Shown one piece after another: positions 27,293 to 36,670 of a DNA stretch of 64,000 bases. Source of the DNA: Calothrix sp. PCC 7716. GTDB lineage: Bacteria; Cyanobacteriota; Cyanobacteriia; Cyanobacteriales; Nostocaceae. The notes under the pieces are model-generated. The model worked only from the letters and a program-made list of their open reading frames with translations, made no database searches and was not told where the DNA came from. Where the stretch lies: the NCBI RefSeq assembly GCF_019977735.1, contig NZ_AP025018.1:1-64000 (forward strand), written 5' to 3'. The stretch's first letter is position 1. Every line of letters starts with the position of its first letter. Position numbers and translations under genes: made by a program.

Positions 27293-27886
27293 TCAATTCA
27301 AAATAGCTTTTAAATTGTGAATTTTAAATCTTAAGCTGTGACTATCAATTAAAGGGAGGTAATATCCTAACTCTTCCATTTTTCTCAACACTTTACCTGC
27401 GCTTTCGGCTATTGTCTCTAGGTGTGTATTACAAGTCACTTCAGGAAAAAGAGGCGCCTCGTAAGGGTCATCAATACCAGTAAAGTTTTGAATTTCCCCT
27501 GAACGCGCTTTTTTATATAAACCCTTAACATCACGCTGTTCACACACTTCCAAAGGTGCATTTACATATACTTCTAAAAAATCTGCCGTGTCTAAACGCA
27601 TTTGATTGCGAATTTGACGGTAAGGTGAAATTACTGACACTAGTACAATTACATCATTGCGTGTAAGTAAATTCGCAACATAACCGATACGACGAACATT
27701 TTCATCGCGGTCTTCTCGACTATAACCTAGCCCTTTGGTTAAACACTGTCTTAGCATATCACCATCAAGAACTTCAATTTTATAGCCTTGAGAGCGTAAC
27801 TCATTTTCAACAACACGGCTAATGGTAGTTTTGCCAGCACCGCTCAATCCAGTAAACCACACTGTTAAACCTTTTTGCTCAATCAT
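27293..27886 (-). CDS. cysC: Adenylylsulfate (APS) kinase
   Basis: The kinase phosphorylates APS to PAPS in sulfate activation. The start at 27886 (MIEQKGLTVWFTG) matches family starts; a frame from 27913 adds nine residues. Walker A is GLSGAGKTT. 'LDGDMLRQCLTKGLGYSREDRDENVRRIGYVANLL' holds the APS-binding residues, and 'FTGIDDPYEAPLFPEV' is the lid motif. The C-terminal ~20 residues extend beyond the usual end. Confidence 0.94.
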   Translation of the reverse strand: MIEQKGLTVWFTGLSGAGKTTISRVVENELRSQGYKIEVLDGDMLRQCLTKGLGYSREDRDENVRRIGYVANLLTRNDVIVLVSVISPYRQIRNQMRLDTADFLEVYVNAPLEVCEQRDVKGLYKKARSGEIQNFTGIDDPYEAPLFPEVTCNTHLETIAESAGKVLRKMEELGYYLPLIDSHSLRFKIHNLKAILN

Positions 27887-28014
27887 TGCTTTTATAATAA
27901 ATTGACGTATCAAATTATTAACATATATTAAGCTTATACATCATCGTTCTTTCTCTAGATACGGTTGTATAAATAAATACCTCTATCGGGAGATAGATTT
28001 ATTAACTAAGTATG

Positions 28015-28064
28015 AAACTAAGAAACCGAGTTTCTTCATTACGTAGAAACCCGGTTTCTAGAAT
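28015..28064. repeat. Inverted pair of AGAAACC-GGTTTCT repeats
   Basis: 'aagaaaccgagtttctt' and 'agaaacccggtttct' stand side by side just after the carbonic anhydrase gene. Each is a near-palindrome. The family also occurs at about 1694-1762. Confidence 0.75.
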
Positions 28065-28065
28065 T

Positions 28066-28854
28066 TTAGTTAGATGAACCTCGGTAAATTCGGTCAACTT
28101 GCGATTGTGGAAGTCGCGTCATGGGGAATCCGTGAAGTCTATCAAAAACAACTTCTTGAGGTTCAGCAGGGGTTCTTGTGCCATTACCGTTTGAATCGCC
28201 ATTAATTGATATTTCATCATCTAGCGAAGGAACCAGACTTTGAGCTAAGACGTAAGAATGAGTTTCGGGGTCGTATGCTAAAACTTCTCCATCTTCAATA
28301 TTATAAATCCATGCGTAGATGCGAAGTTGATTGTGATAAAGCTTCGAGCGAACTACCGGATAAGTTCTCAAGTTTTCAATTTGAGTTAAAACATTTTCTG
28401 CGGTAATAATTTCGAGCAGTTCCTCTCCTTTATAGTGACTGTAATGTTCCTTTGCTAAAAGTCGGGTAGCTTCTGTATACTTCAACCAGTCATGCACAAG
28501 TGGCATTTCCTCATCTAAAGTATGGAGCTTTGTCAACCCTTTCATGGCGCCACAGTGTGAGTGACCACAAACAATAATTTGCCGAATACCCAGAGCTTGG
28601 ATGGCATATTCAATCGTGGCGCCTTCACCACCGTTAGTGGCGCCATAAGGTGGAATAATATTACCAGCATTGCGAATCACAAACAATTCGCCTAATTCAG
28701 CTTGCGTAATTAAGTTTGGGTCTACACGCGAATCTGAACAGGTAATGAATAATACCCTAGGTTTTTGACCATGAGAAAGCTGTTCAAAAAGTTGTTGATG
28801 GCTGCTGACATACGTAGACTTAAACTCGCGCAGCCCTTTAATTAATTTCTTCAT
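28066..28854 (-). CDS. ccaA: Beta-type carbonic anhydrase (carboxysomal CcaA/IcfA-like)
   Basis: The enzyme interconverts bicarbonate and CO2 for RuBisCO. Zinc ligands Cys39, His98 and Cys101 (FITCSDSR and VCGHSHCGAM) and the Asp41-Arg43 dyad are all present. The opening MKKLIKGLREFKSTYVSSHQQLF and 'QAELGELFVIRNAGNIIPPYG' match carboxysomal CcaA. The ~60-residue tail (ISINGDSNGNGTRTPAEPQEVVFDRLHGFP) corresponds to the C-terminal extension used for carboxysome targeting. The gene stands alone, unlinked to ccm genes. Confidence 0.92.
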   Translation of the reverse strand: MKKLIKGLREFKSTYVSSHQQLFEQLSHGQKPRVLFITCSDSRVDPNLITQAELGELFVIRNAGNIIPPYGATNGGEGATIEYAIQALGIRQIIVCGHSHCGAMKGLTKLHTLDEEMPLVHDWLKYTEATRLLAKEHYSHYKGEELLEIITAENVLTQIENLRTYPVVRSKLYHNQLRIYAWIYNIEDGEVLAYDPETHSYVLAQSLVPSLDDEISINGDSNGNGTRTPAEPQEVVFDRLHGFPMTRLPQSQVDRIYRGSSN

Positions 28855-28997
28855 TATAATTTACTATTGGCAGTCAGAGACATACAATTAATTTTCTCTC
28901 AAGTGGTTCACGTAGTACCTATGTGTTATTAATTTGTGAGCAAACGTTAAAGTACTAACTAAGTATAATTTAAATTTTTGTTAAGAAAGTTTATTAA

Positions 28998-30110
28998 TCA
29001 AGAATTTTTGTAACGGAGTAAACTTGAATCGATATCCTTTATACATGTACATCCACTTAAAGCCATTGCTAAATCAAACTCTGCACGCAACAGTTGAATA
29101 ACATGGGCAACACCCGCTTCACCGTTCAAAGCAAGTCCCCATAATATAGGTCTACCAATCAATACAGCATTAGCGCCATAAGCGATAGCTTTGAGTATAT
29201 CAATACCTCGACGAATACCACCATCAACAAGAACCTCAGCTTGATTATTAACTGCTGCTACAACATCGGGTAATGCTTCAATTGATGCAATTGCACTATC
29301 TAACTGGCGCCCGCCATGATTTGATACTATTATTGCTTTGGCGCCGCATTTTACTGCATTCACTGCATCATCCGCACGTAAGATACCTTTAACAACCAAA
29401 GGTAAGGGTGACAAAGATTGTAACCATTCTAAATCTTGCCAAGTAACTGCTGGGTTAAGTTGTTGAGCAAAATAAGCAAATAACCCAGATTCTTTAGAAT
29501 AATGAGGAATATCCAAACCGGACATGCTTGTTAAATTAGCCAAATGTAACCCGTCTGGTAAAGTGAACTCATTACGTTTATCGCGTTCGCGCTGTCCTAA
29601 CATAGGAGCATCAACAGTTAGACACAAAGCTTTATAACCTGCTGCAAACGCGCGTTCTACCAAAGCACGAGTTAAACCTTTATCTTTGTGAATATAAAGT
29701 TGAAACCAGTGCGAAGAATCATTATCCACTGTAGCGACTTCTTCGATGCTTTTAGTAGACATCGTACTGAGTATCATTCCTGTGCCTGTTAATGCTGCTG
29801 CCCTTGCCGTAGCAACTTCGCCATCCAGATGAGCAAGACATTGAAAAGCCATCGGAGCAATCAATATAGGCAACTGTAAAGTTTCTCCTAAAATAGTTAC
29901 GCTTAAATCACGCTTACTTACATCTACTAGCATTCGAGGTAATAACTTTATCCGCTCAAACGCTGCACGATTATCACGTAATGTTATCTCATCCCAGGCG
30001 CCGCTACTGTAATAATCAAACGCCATTTGAGATAGATGACCTTTCGCGCGCTGCTCGTATTCAAATAAATTAATTGGTAGCGAGTGAGGAGTATTAACAG
30101 TGTTAGTCAT
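28998..30110 (-). CDS. FMN-dependent alpha-hydroxy-acid oxidase (lactate/glycolate oxidase family)
   Basis: This 370-residue TIM-barrel flavoenzyme oxidises L-2-hydroxy acids. Family marks are 'LPRMLVDVSKRDLSVTILG', 'PILIAPMAFQCLAHLDGEVATARAA', 'WFQLYIHKDK' and the catalytic 'VSNHGGRQLDSA', with the phosphate site 'VLVDGGIRRGIDILKAIAYGANAVLIGRP'. In N2-fixing cyanobacteria such enzymes act mainly as lactate oxidases; sequence alone does not settle lactate against glycolate. It stands alone. Confidence 0.9.
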   Translation of the reverse strand: MTNTVNTPHSLPINLFEYEQRAKGHLSQMAFDYYSSGAWDEITLRDNRAAFERIKLLPRMLVDVSKRDLSVTILGETLQLPILIAPMAFQCLAHLDGEVATARAAALTGTGMILSTMSTKSIEEVATVDNDSSHWFQLYIHKDKGLTRALVERAFAAGYKALCLTVDAPMLGQRERDKRNEFTLPDGLHLANLTSMSGLDIPHYSKESGLFAYFAQQLNPAVTWQDLEWLQSLSPLPLVVKGILRADDAVNAVKCGAKAIIVSNHGGRQLDSAIASIEALPDVVAAVNNQAEVLVDGGIRRGIDILKAIAYGANAVLIGRPILWGLALNGEAGVAHVIQLLRAEFDLAMALSGCTCIKDIDSSLLRYKNS

Positions 30111-30193
30111 AAAGATGAGTGTAACTAATACGTTTATATTGGTAAAATAAATTAGAAACTAAATTTTGATCACTATCGGATTTTATATTTTAT

Positions 30194-30508
30194 ATGCTTA
30201 AGCAATTACTAATTCTTGTATCACTTACTTCTCCCCTGTGGGTCATTACAGCATCCTATGCCCAAGTTCAGCCAACCGAAGCAGAAATTCGTGAAGCTTG
30301 CACTACTGGGCAACTTAATAAATTGCCATCACCTTACACCGATGTATCTAAAAACCACTGGGCATACACAGCAGTAGCTTCATTGTACTACTGCAAATCT
30401 AGAGGTATTTTTGGAACGGCGCCAACAAGCAAACTACAAACAGAACAGAGACCTGGGCAACCAAACTCAGCAACACCTTATAAGGCGCCAACAAATCCAA
30501 ACAACTAA
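30194..30508 (+). CDS. Small secreted protein with SLH-like motif
   Basis: The 104-residue protein has a signal peptide (MLKQLLILVSLTSPLWVITASYAQ). A short region follows with the SLH-type pattern 'YTDVSKNHWAYTAVASLYYCKSRGIFG', then a Pro/Thr/Asn-rich tail. SLH motifs bind the cell wall or outer-membrane scaffold. One motif instead of the usual three suggests a small periplasmic or surface protein or a shortened gene. Confidence 0.7.
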   Translation: MLKQLLILVSLTSPLWVITASYAQVQPTEAEIREACTTGQLNKLPSPYTDVSKNHWAYTAVASLYYCKSRGIFGTAPTSKLQTEQRPGQPNSATPYKAPTNPNN

Positions 30509-30606
30509 TTAACAATCCTTGTGGAACAGGCATACGAACTGTTCAAAATCCTGAAAATAATACCTCATGACACCAATAATATTTTCTAGTATGGACGCAT
30601 CGACAA

Positions 30607-31229
30607 CTATCCTACAGCAATGGTGCGTATTTTAGTGATTAAATATACACTGATTAAGCTGATTATTGTAGTAGCAATAAAGACAAAAGTATAACTTGTT
30701 GCTTTTGCTAATATTCCGCTCATAATTGTGGCGCCAATTCCACCTAAGAACATAATTGAAACTTGAATAGTATAATCTGTTGCAGCGCTGTGCCGAAAAT
30801 GTTACCACTTGATTGAATAGCGTTTCCAATGCCGCGTTCAGTAGGTTGAAGTAAGTTGACTGCGAGCGCATCGGTTGCAATATCTTGACTAGCGGAAAAT
30901 AAAAACGTTAAGAACATGCAACTAACAAGTGCGATTAAATTATGTTGTATATCTAAAAAAGCGCTAAATATCGTTATTAAGACTAGTAATAATTGAAAGC
31001 AAATTATCCAACCTCGATAATGTCCCAATTTACTCAAATGATATCTGTCGATGAAAGGCGCCCAAAGAAATTTTAACCCAGATGGAAGCATTAATAATCC
31101 CATATAACCAATTACATCCAGCGGCATGTTTTGTTGTCGCATGAAAACTGGTAGTGCTTGGATAAAAAACGTTGTGGGAAGAAATTGTGATGTATAAAGC
31201 GAAGCGAGTAAAATTAGTTTATAAAGCAT
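30607..31229 (-). pseudogene. Decayed AmpG/PAT-family MFS transporter
   Basis: The first ~150 codons encode an MFS N-terminus (LASLYTSQFLPTTFFIQALPVF, 'FLWAPFIDRYHLSKLGHYRGW', 'SASQDIATDALAVNLLQPTERGIGNAIQSSGN'), matching AmpG-like transporters. The frame is then lost near 30780. A different frame continues with membrane segments 'MFLGGIGATIMSGILAKATS' and 'FVFIATTIISLISVYLI' up to the stop at 30607. The central helices are missing, so a large internal deletion plus frameshift has destroyed the gene. Confidence 0.82.
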
Positions 31230-31231
31230 AT

Positions 31232-31312
31232 TAATTTATTCCTCCTCTGTGTACTCTGCGCCTCTGTGGTAATAGATTTTTACCACAGAGACACGGAGGA
31301 CGCAGAGGTAAG
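31232..31312. repeat. Inverted pair of CTCTGTGG repeats
   Basis: 'cctctgtgtactctgcgcct' with 'ctgtggtaatag' is followed by its inverse, 'taccacagagacacggagga'. The pair forms a long hairpin upstream of the decayed transporter. A similar inverted pair is at 47768-47836. Confidence 0.8.
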
Positions 31313-31516
31313 AGGTTTAGGAGAGACTTAGAGATTTGTTCTTATTTGTACACCATAAGTTACTGGGTCGCCAAAACCTGCTGTAACGTTTGGTGCCGGA
31401 AATAAGAATCCTGATGACTTTGACGTTAGCGTTGGTGACGTTTCTGAAAAAACCAAAGTCATCGGTTAGTAAAACCTGGTAATTATCAACGTCGGTTTGA
31501 AAGACGTGCAGAATAT

Positions 31517-31807
31517 ACAAACGCGCGGTTTGTTGAGCAAGGAAAAATATTAACTGCTGCAGGAGTATCAGCAGGTATAGATATGGCATTGTATTTAGTA
31601 AATAAAATAGCGGGTGAAGAACGCGCGCAATCTGTTCAGATGGTTTTAGAATATGACCCACAACCACCGTTTGATTTGAGTGATGTGCAGAAACGTGCCG
31701 CCATATCAGAAAAAATTTCGCATCGAATGACTGAATATTTAAAACAAGAAATGCAAGCAGAATTTGAACACTCAATTTTTGAGAATTATATGCTTGAAGC
31801 TCCCTAA
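31517..31807 (+). pseudogene. 3' remnant of a DJ-1/PfpI-family gene
   Basis: The open frame reads TNARFVEQGKILTAAGVSAG, then 'IDMALYLVNKIAGEERAQSVQ' and 'EYDPQPPFD'. This is the C-terminal third of DJ-1/PfpI proteins (isocyanide-hydratase-like). The catalytic cysteine region is absent. The 200 bases before it carry unrelated fragments. An ATG at 31583 could still give 74 residues, but the product would lack the active site. Confidence 0.75.
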
Positions 31808-32009
31808 ATATTCAGCATTGACTTTCAAAAATAAAATCAACCATCAGATAGAAAAACTAACCTCTTGCTAACCTTTTGTGGAATGGGCATCCTTGCCCGT
31901 TCTAGAACAGGTGGTTGAACTGCTCCCATCTCTCTGTGCCTCCCATGTTTTAGCTCAGATAAATCAAGTTAGAATATAAAGTAAGTTTTTTATACGTTGG
32001 AACAATGCG

Positions 32010-32336
32010 ATGACGCTTCAAAAGCTAGAACCAGAACTACTTGCTCTGACCCCAAACGAAAAAGCACAAGCAATTAAGATACTAGCTCAAAGTTTAGGTA
32101 ATACTTGGCGTGGAATAGAAAAAACTCCAGGTGTATGTGGTGGAGATGCTTGTATTTCAGGTACTCGTATTCCTGTGTGGGTACTGGTTAACGCACGTAA
32201 CTTGGGTATTAGCGAAGCTCAACTTTTGAAAGACTACCCAACCTTATCTGCAACTGATTTAATAAACGCTTGGGTTTACGCTTCAATAAACTCCGAGGAA
32301 ATTGAAACAGCTATTAGGGAGAATGAAGAGGCTTAA
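32010..32336 (+). CDS. DUF433 antitoxin (VapB45-like)
   Basis: This 108-residue protein has the DUF433 helix-turn-helix domain: 'IEKTPGVCGGDACISGTRIPVWVLVNARNLGISEAQLLKDYPTLSATDLINAWVYA'. Such proteins repress their operon and neutralise a PIN-like toxin. The stop overlaps the toxin ATG by one base (TAATG), so translation is coupled. A fragment resembling its own C-terminus occurs after the toxin gene. Confidence 0.88.
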   Translation: MTLQKLEPELLALTPNEKAQAIKILAQSLGNTWRGIEKTPGVCGGDACISGTRIPVWVLVNARNLGISEAQLLKDYPTLSATDLINAWVYASINSEEIETAIRENEEA

Positions 32337-32674
32337 TGGCTCGTTTGTATGCTGACGAACAATTTCCCTACGAGGTCGTAGAAAATTTACGCGAATTAGA
32401 ACATTATGTACTGACGGTACAGGAAGCAGGAAAAGCTAATTTGAAAATACCAGATGATGAAGTTTTGGCGTTTGCGACTTCAAGCGCACGGGTGGTTCTA
32501 ACTCTAAATCGTAAAGACTTCAAACGTTTACATCGTTCTCAAACAAATCATGCTGGTATTATTATTTGTACAGACGATTCAAATAGAAAACAGTTGGCAG
32601 AAAGAATTCATGCAGCAATTACAGTTGCCGAACCTCTGCCAGGTAAATTAATAAGTGTGGTACGCCCTTACTGA
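32336..32674 (+). CDS. DUF5615 PIN-like toxin
   Basis: The 112-residue protein begins 'MARLYADEQFPYEVVENLRE', with the conserved acidic DE of DUF5615 (PIN-like) proteins. It continues with 'DDEVLAFATSSARVVLTLNRKDF' and 'HAGIIICTDD'. These acidic residues form the presumed metal site of an RNase. It pairs with the upstream DUF433 gene as a type II toxin-antitoxin module of the VapBC45/Mut7-C-like kind. Confidence 0.87.
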   Translation: MARLYADEQFPYEVVENLRELEHYVLTVQEAGKANLKIPDDEVLAFATSSARVVLTLNRKDFKRLHRSQTNHAGIIICTDDSNRKQLAERIHAAITVAEPLPGKLISVVRPY

Positions 32675-32728
32675 ATAAAAGAAATAAAAACAGCGATTAG
32701 AGATAATGAAGAAGCGATGAGCATCTAA
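32675..32728 (+). pseudogene. C-terminal scrap of a second DUF433 gene
   Basis: Directly after the toxin stop, the frame IKEIKTAIRDNEEAMSI-stop closely matches the antitoxin end (SEEIETAIRENEEA). It looks like what is left of a duplicated antitoxin or of a former second module. It has no start codon. Confidence 0.6.
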
Positions 32729-33075
32729 TTTGGAAGACTTATTTCACCGAATTGTAACATTTGAAGTGCCCTGGCACGGCAAGTAAGACAATCGCAACCA
32801 AATTGTGCGCTTGCGACATCTCCAACTGTGTCACTGTTTGGGCTAAGGGAAAATAGTCTCGGATTTAGATATATAACTTTAGTTGCAGCAGGTTGCGCTG
32901 CATTTTTTACTTCGGGACTGGCGCCTGCTTTTGTATTACGATAGACTTTGTACTGCTGAAGTTGGTTTACAACAGTTGGTGATTGTGAAGGCGTTTGAGC
33001 GTGAGCATTACTTACCCAAAACGTTAAAGATAGAAAACTAATACAGTTAAGAAGCGCTAGAGTTACTTTGCTCAT
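32725..33075 (-). CDS. Small secreted protein with CxCxxC
   Basis: The ATG at 33075 (MSKVTLALLNCISFLSLTFWVSNAHAQ) gives a clear signal peptide with an AHA-Q cleavage site. The mature part has ~90 residues and ends with 'SAQFGCDCLTCRARALQMLQFG', a compact cysteine motif that could bind metal or form disulfides. The 3' end overlaps the DUF433 scrap by four bases in convergent orientation. The family is not recognised. Confidence 0.7.
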   Translation of the reverse strand: MSKVTLALLNCISFLSLTFWVSNAHAQTPSQSPTVVNQLQQYKVYRNTKAGASPEVKNAAQPAATKVIYLNPRLFSLSPNSDTVGDVASAQFGCDCLTCRARALQMLQFGEISLPN

Positions 33076-33572
33076 AAGCCACATTAATAGATATTCAAAT
33101 TTTACTATATCAATATAGTAGATGCGCTACTATTTTGCTACTTAGCATTGATAATATTGTATGCAGTTAGGAATTTATAAATAGGAAAATATCTTAAATA
33201 CAATGAGTGGAGTGGGCTTTCTCTTGCCCCGCCCTAGATTAAAAAACAGGCAAGGATATCTGTTCCACAAGACAAAACATATGTTCTATTAAGGGCGCCG
33301 ATTTTTTGAGGCACATAACCCATGTTAATTTGTAGTAAATAGCGATAATTAGCAATGTTTTGCCAAAAAAAGTAATTGTAGCAGAATCACTTTTAACTAA
33401 ATTTGCTATTTGCCTTAACTATTATAAGTGCTAATTCTTGTAATGTGTTCTTGTGGAACGGGCATCCCTGACCGTCCAAAATTATAAATAATGCTTATTG
33501 TTTACTAAGATGCGCGCGGACGTGTAGGAAGGTACAAGTCATACAAAAACATAAACATTCCTACGCATAAAC
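33076..33572. other. 500-base spacer with two dispersed repeat copies, no gene
   Basis: 'ggcaaggatatctgttccac' (about 33248-33269) and 'cttgtggaacgggcatccct' (about 33449-33473) belong to the 'gggcatccttgccc' family. A GGCGCC site is at about 33294. I see no open frame or RNA structure that I would defend. Confidence 0.6.
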
Positions 33573-33908
33573 TTAACCGATGTCGTAATCAGTAAACTTG
33601 CGCTTATAAGGAGCATGAAAGCCTATAACAATATCTTGCTTTGGTACACCCAAGGTTTCCAAATCGCTAACAATCCCTATTTCCGTGCCATCATGTTGAA
33701 CCCAAATTTTATCATCTTTAATATCTAAGTGCAGCACACAACCATATATTCGTCGTTGATTTCGCCAACCAACATGAACTAACTGATAATGGTCGTGTTC
33801 TTTATTAAATACTGTTTGAGCTTCTACGTCTTCATTTATACTTTTATGTTTACTGTATTCAGTGAGTAATCTTTGAATATATTCTCGATACTGTTCTACT
33901 TTATCCAT
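33573..33908 (-). CDS. xisI: XisI-family protein (fdxN element excision controlling factor)
   Basis: The ATG at 33908 (MDKVEQYREYIQRLLTEYS) gives the typical 111-residue XisI. Further family marks are 'VFNKEHDHYQLVHVGWRNQRRIYGCVLHLDIKDDKIWVQHDGTE' and 'IVIGFHAPYKRKFTDYDIG'. In Anabaena, XisI with XisH controls excision of the fdxN element. XisHI pairs are also widely dispersed in cyanobacteria without such elements. No xisH lies beside it here, so it is an orphan. Confidence 0.9.
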   Translation of the reverse strand: MDKVEQYREYIQRLLTEYSKHKSINEDVEAQTVFNKEHDHYQLVHVGWRNQRRIYGCVLHLDIKDDKIWVQHDGTEIGIVSDLETLGVPKQDIVIGFHAPYKRKFTDYDIG

Positions 33909-34105
33909 TTGACATCTAATATACCAAAAATGATAGCACACCGTATAATTTTCCTAAGTAAATTATACGATAGTCATGGTTGACCTTGAGTTACAAGTTT
34001 AGAAATATTAACTCCCCTCTTCTCGTAGGTTCCGGGGTTGGGGATGAGGTTTTTAACACATCCTAAAAAGTTAGGTATAATATTGGCGCCAGTTCCAATA
34101 ATATA

Positions 34106-36340
34106 ATGTCTATCGCACATCTAAACCAGCCAGTAAACGCTACTCCCAAATATGAATCAATAACGGGAGTAGTGGAGCGTCTTACCTATCATTCCGAAGA
34201 GTCAGGTTACACTGTCGCGCGTTTACAGCGCCCGGGTGCATCAGATTTAACTACAATTACTGGTAGTTTTGCGGGGATACAACCGGGACAAACGTTACAA
34301 TTAACCGGGTTTTGGCGTGAACATCCACAGTATGGTTTACAGTTTCAGGTAGTTAATTATAAAGAAACTAAACCTGCTACGCTGACGGGAATGGAGAAAT
34401 ATTTGGGTAGTGGGTTAATTAAGGGTGTTGGCCCAGTTACTGCTAAAAGGATAGTAAATCATTTTGGGCTGGAAACTTTAAATATCATTGAAAATCAAAT
34501 TGAACGTTTGAAGGAAGTTAATGGTATTGCAAAAAAGCGTATTATCATGATTCAAAAAGCTTGGGAAACACAAAAAGCCATAAAAGAAGTAATGGTATTT
34601 TTGCAAACTCATGGTGTTTCTACAACATACGCAGTCAAGATATATAAACAATATGGCGATTTATCGATACATCAAGTTAACGAAAACCCTTACCAGTTAG
34701 CAACCGATATATATGGTATTGGGTTTTTGACTGCTGACCAAATTGCTCGTAATTTAGGTGTTCCAAGTGATTCAGAATTTAGATACCGCGCGGGTATCAT
34801 TCATGTATTGAGCGAAGCAGCAGAAGAAGGACACTGTTATTTGCCGCAACTGGAATTAATACAGCAAGTAACTCAACGGTTAAAAACTAATGACCATGAA
34901 CCTAATGAGGAAGTTGTAGCTGAAATTATCAGTAAAATGCCGCGCGAGAATGAATTAATACGAGAGAACAGTGATGACACAACATTATGCTACAAGCCAA
35001 CTTTCTTTTATACTGAGCAAAATCTGGCTATTAGTATACAACAACGTTTAATTCCCCCTACTAATATAGACATTGCGCGCGTTCGTAATTGGATAGAACG
35101 TTTTTGTGATAGTCGCAGAGTTACTTTATCACTCCAACAGCAGCAAGCTGTAGAAATAGCTGCTTACTCAAATTTTATGGTGATTACAGGTGGTCCAGGT
35201 GTAGGAAAAACTTTTACTACCCGTACAATTGTAAGCCTATGGAAGGCAATGGGTAAATCTATTGCTCTCGCGGCGCCTACTGGACGTGCAGCACAGCGAC
35301 TTGGTGAAATGACAGGTTTAGAAGCAAAAACTCTACACCGACTTTTAGAATTTGACCCTAAAACACGCGGGTTTAAGCGCAATAAAAATAATCCACTACC
35401 ACATTCTGCAATTATTATAGATGAAGCGAGTATGCTGGATTTATTTTTAGCACATTCATTAGTACAAGCATTAGGAGATGCACAGTTATTATTAGTAGGA
35501 GATATCGACCAACTACCATCGGTAGGCGCCGGAAATGTTTTAGCAGATTTAATAAATTCGGGTAAAATACCTGTAGTTCGACTTACTCAAGTATTTCGTC
35601 AAGCAGCCACAAGTAAAATTATCACTGCTGCTCACCAAATAAACCAGGGACAGCAACCTAATATAGAAACTATTTCCAACACACCAAAATCAGATTGTTT
35701 ATGGCATGGGGGAGGGTATCAACCCGAACATGGAGTACAAGCAATTTGCGAGCTAATTACTGATTTTATCCCTAAACTTGGTTATTATCCTGCCACAGAT
35801 GTACAAGTATTATGTCCAATGAGTCGCGGTTTAGTGGGTACACGTAATCTTAATAGTGTATTACAACAATTAATTAACCCACCTAGTCCTCAAAAAGTAG
35901 AAGTTACCAGAGGTGGGACAATTTTTAGAACAGGAGACAGAATAATTCAGCTAACTAACGACTATCAACGTGAAGTATTTAATGGTGACGTTGGTTTTAT
36001 TAGTCATATAGATGCAGAAGAACAAGAAGTTAAAATTCAATATCAAGAACGTGAGGTTACTTATGACTACGCTGACCTTAACGAAATTGCCCTTGCGTGG
36101 AGTATTACAACGCATAAGTCGCAAGGGTCCGAATATCCAGTGGTGATTTTGCCTTTATATACGCAACATTATATGATGCTATCGCGTAACCTACTTTATA
36201 CGGGATTAACGCGCGCGAAGAAACTTGCAATTATTATTGGTTCCAAGAAAGCAATATATATGTGTGTTCGTTCTACGAAGTCGCAGGAACGTTATACGCA
36301 GTTACAACAGAGATTGATGATCCCCCCTAACCCCCCTTAA
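34106..36340 (+). CDS. recD2: RecD2-like ATP-dependent DNA helicase
   Basis: This 744-residue 5'-3' helicase has the OB-like N-domain 'ITGVVERLTYHSEESGYTVARL' and helix-hairpin-helix segments ('SGLIKGVGPVTAKRIVNHFG'). Walker A is 'ITGGPGVGKTFTTRT', Walker B 'IIIDEASMLDLFL', motif III 'LLLVGDIDQLPSVGAGNVL' and the C-terminal 'AWSITTHKSQGSEYPVVILPL'. It probably helps in repair. The last residues, MIPPNPP, are encoded by a dispersed 'gatcccccctaaccccc' repeat, so the original end may have been replaced. Confidence 0.95.
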   Translation: MSIAHLNQPVNATPKYESITGVVERLTYHSEESGYTVARLQRPGASDLTTITGSFAGIQPGQTLQLTGFWREHPQYGLQFQVVNYKETKPATLTGMEKYLGSGLIKGVGPVTAKRIVNHFGLETLNIIENQIERLKEVNGIAKKRIIMIQKAWETQKAIKEVMVFLQTHGVSTTYAVKIYKQYGDLSIHQVNENPYQLATDIYGIGFLTADQIARNLGVPSDSEFRYRAGIIHVLSEAAEEGHCYLPQLELIQQVTQRLKTNDHEPNEEVVAEIISKMPRENELIRENSDDTTLCYKPTFFYTEQNLAISIQQRLIPPTNIDIARVRNWIERFCDSRRVTLSLQQQQAVEIAAYSNFMVITGGPGVGKTFTTRTIVSLWKAMGKSIALAAPTGRAAQRLGEMTGLEAKTLHRLLEFDPKTRGFKRNKNNPLPHSAIIIDEASMLDLFLAHSLVQALGDAQLLLVGDIDQLPSVGAGNVLADLINSGKIPVVRLTQVFRQAATSKIITAAHQINQGQQPNIETISNTPKSDCLWHGGGYQPEHGVQAICELITDFIPKLGYYPATDVQVLCPMSRGLVGTRNLNSVLQQLINPPSPQKVEVTRGGTIFRTGDRIIQLTNDYQREVFNGDVGFISHIDAEEQEVKIQYQEREVTYDYADLNEIALAWSITTHKSQGSEYPVVILPLYTQHYMMLSRNLLYTGLTRAKKLAIIIGSKKAIYMCVRSTKSQERYTQLQQRLMIPPNPP

Positions 36341-36434
36341 TAAGGGGGGAACTGGAGGGTATTATTTGCAGTTATTTAAAGTGTGAAAATAAGCCAACTC
36401 TTAGCCCCCTTATTAAGGCAGGGCTGGGGGGATC
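36318..36434. repeat. Inverted pair of GATCCCCCCTAACCCCCC repeats
   Basis: 'gatcccccctaacccccctt' at 36319 and 'aaggcagggctggggggatc' ending at about 36434 form a long hairpin around recD2's stop. The same family is at 49784-49862 and 51558-51652. Confidence 0.85.
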
Positions 36435-36670
36435 AATTCTATTCTTATAAAATTGAACCAAATTATCCAAAAATCGCTACAATATAAAAAATAGCAAGCA
36501 AAGTAGTATAATTGCGATGTGTGCGCGTTTTCGTTATGAAGGGGTGGCATTTGTAACGGATGTAACGGATGATTTATTGATTGGAAACAGTAACTTTGTT
36601 TAAGGCGCCTATAAACTTTCGGAGTTTGCACAAAAAATAAAACTTTGAATCTGAAGAGTGTAAATTCAGA

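Noticed and set aside
31317-31775. 152-codon minus-strand frame over the DJ-1 remnant
   Set aside because: It runs antisense to the recognisable DJ-1-like sequence, and its composition looks like a shadow frame. A short minus frame ending VTYGVQIRTNL may be a real scrap of another gene but could not be identified.
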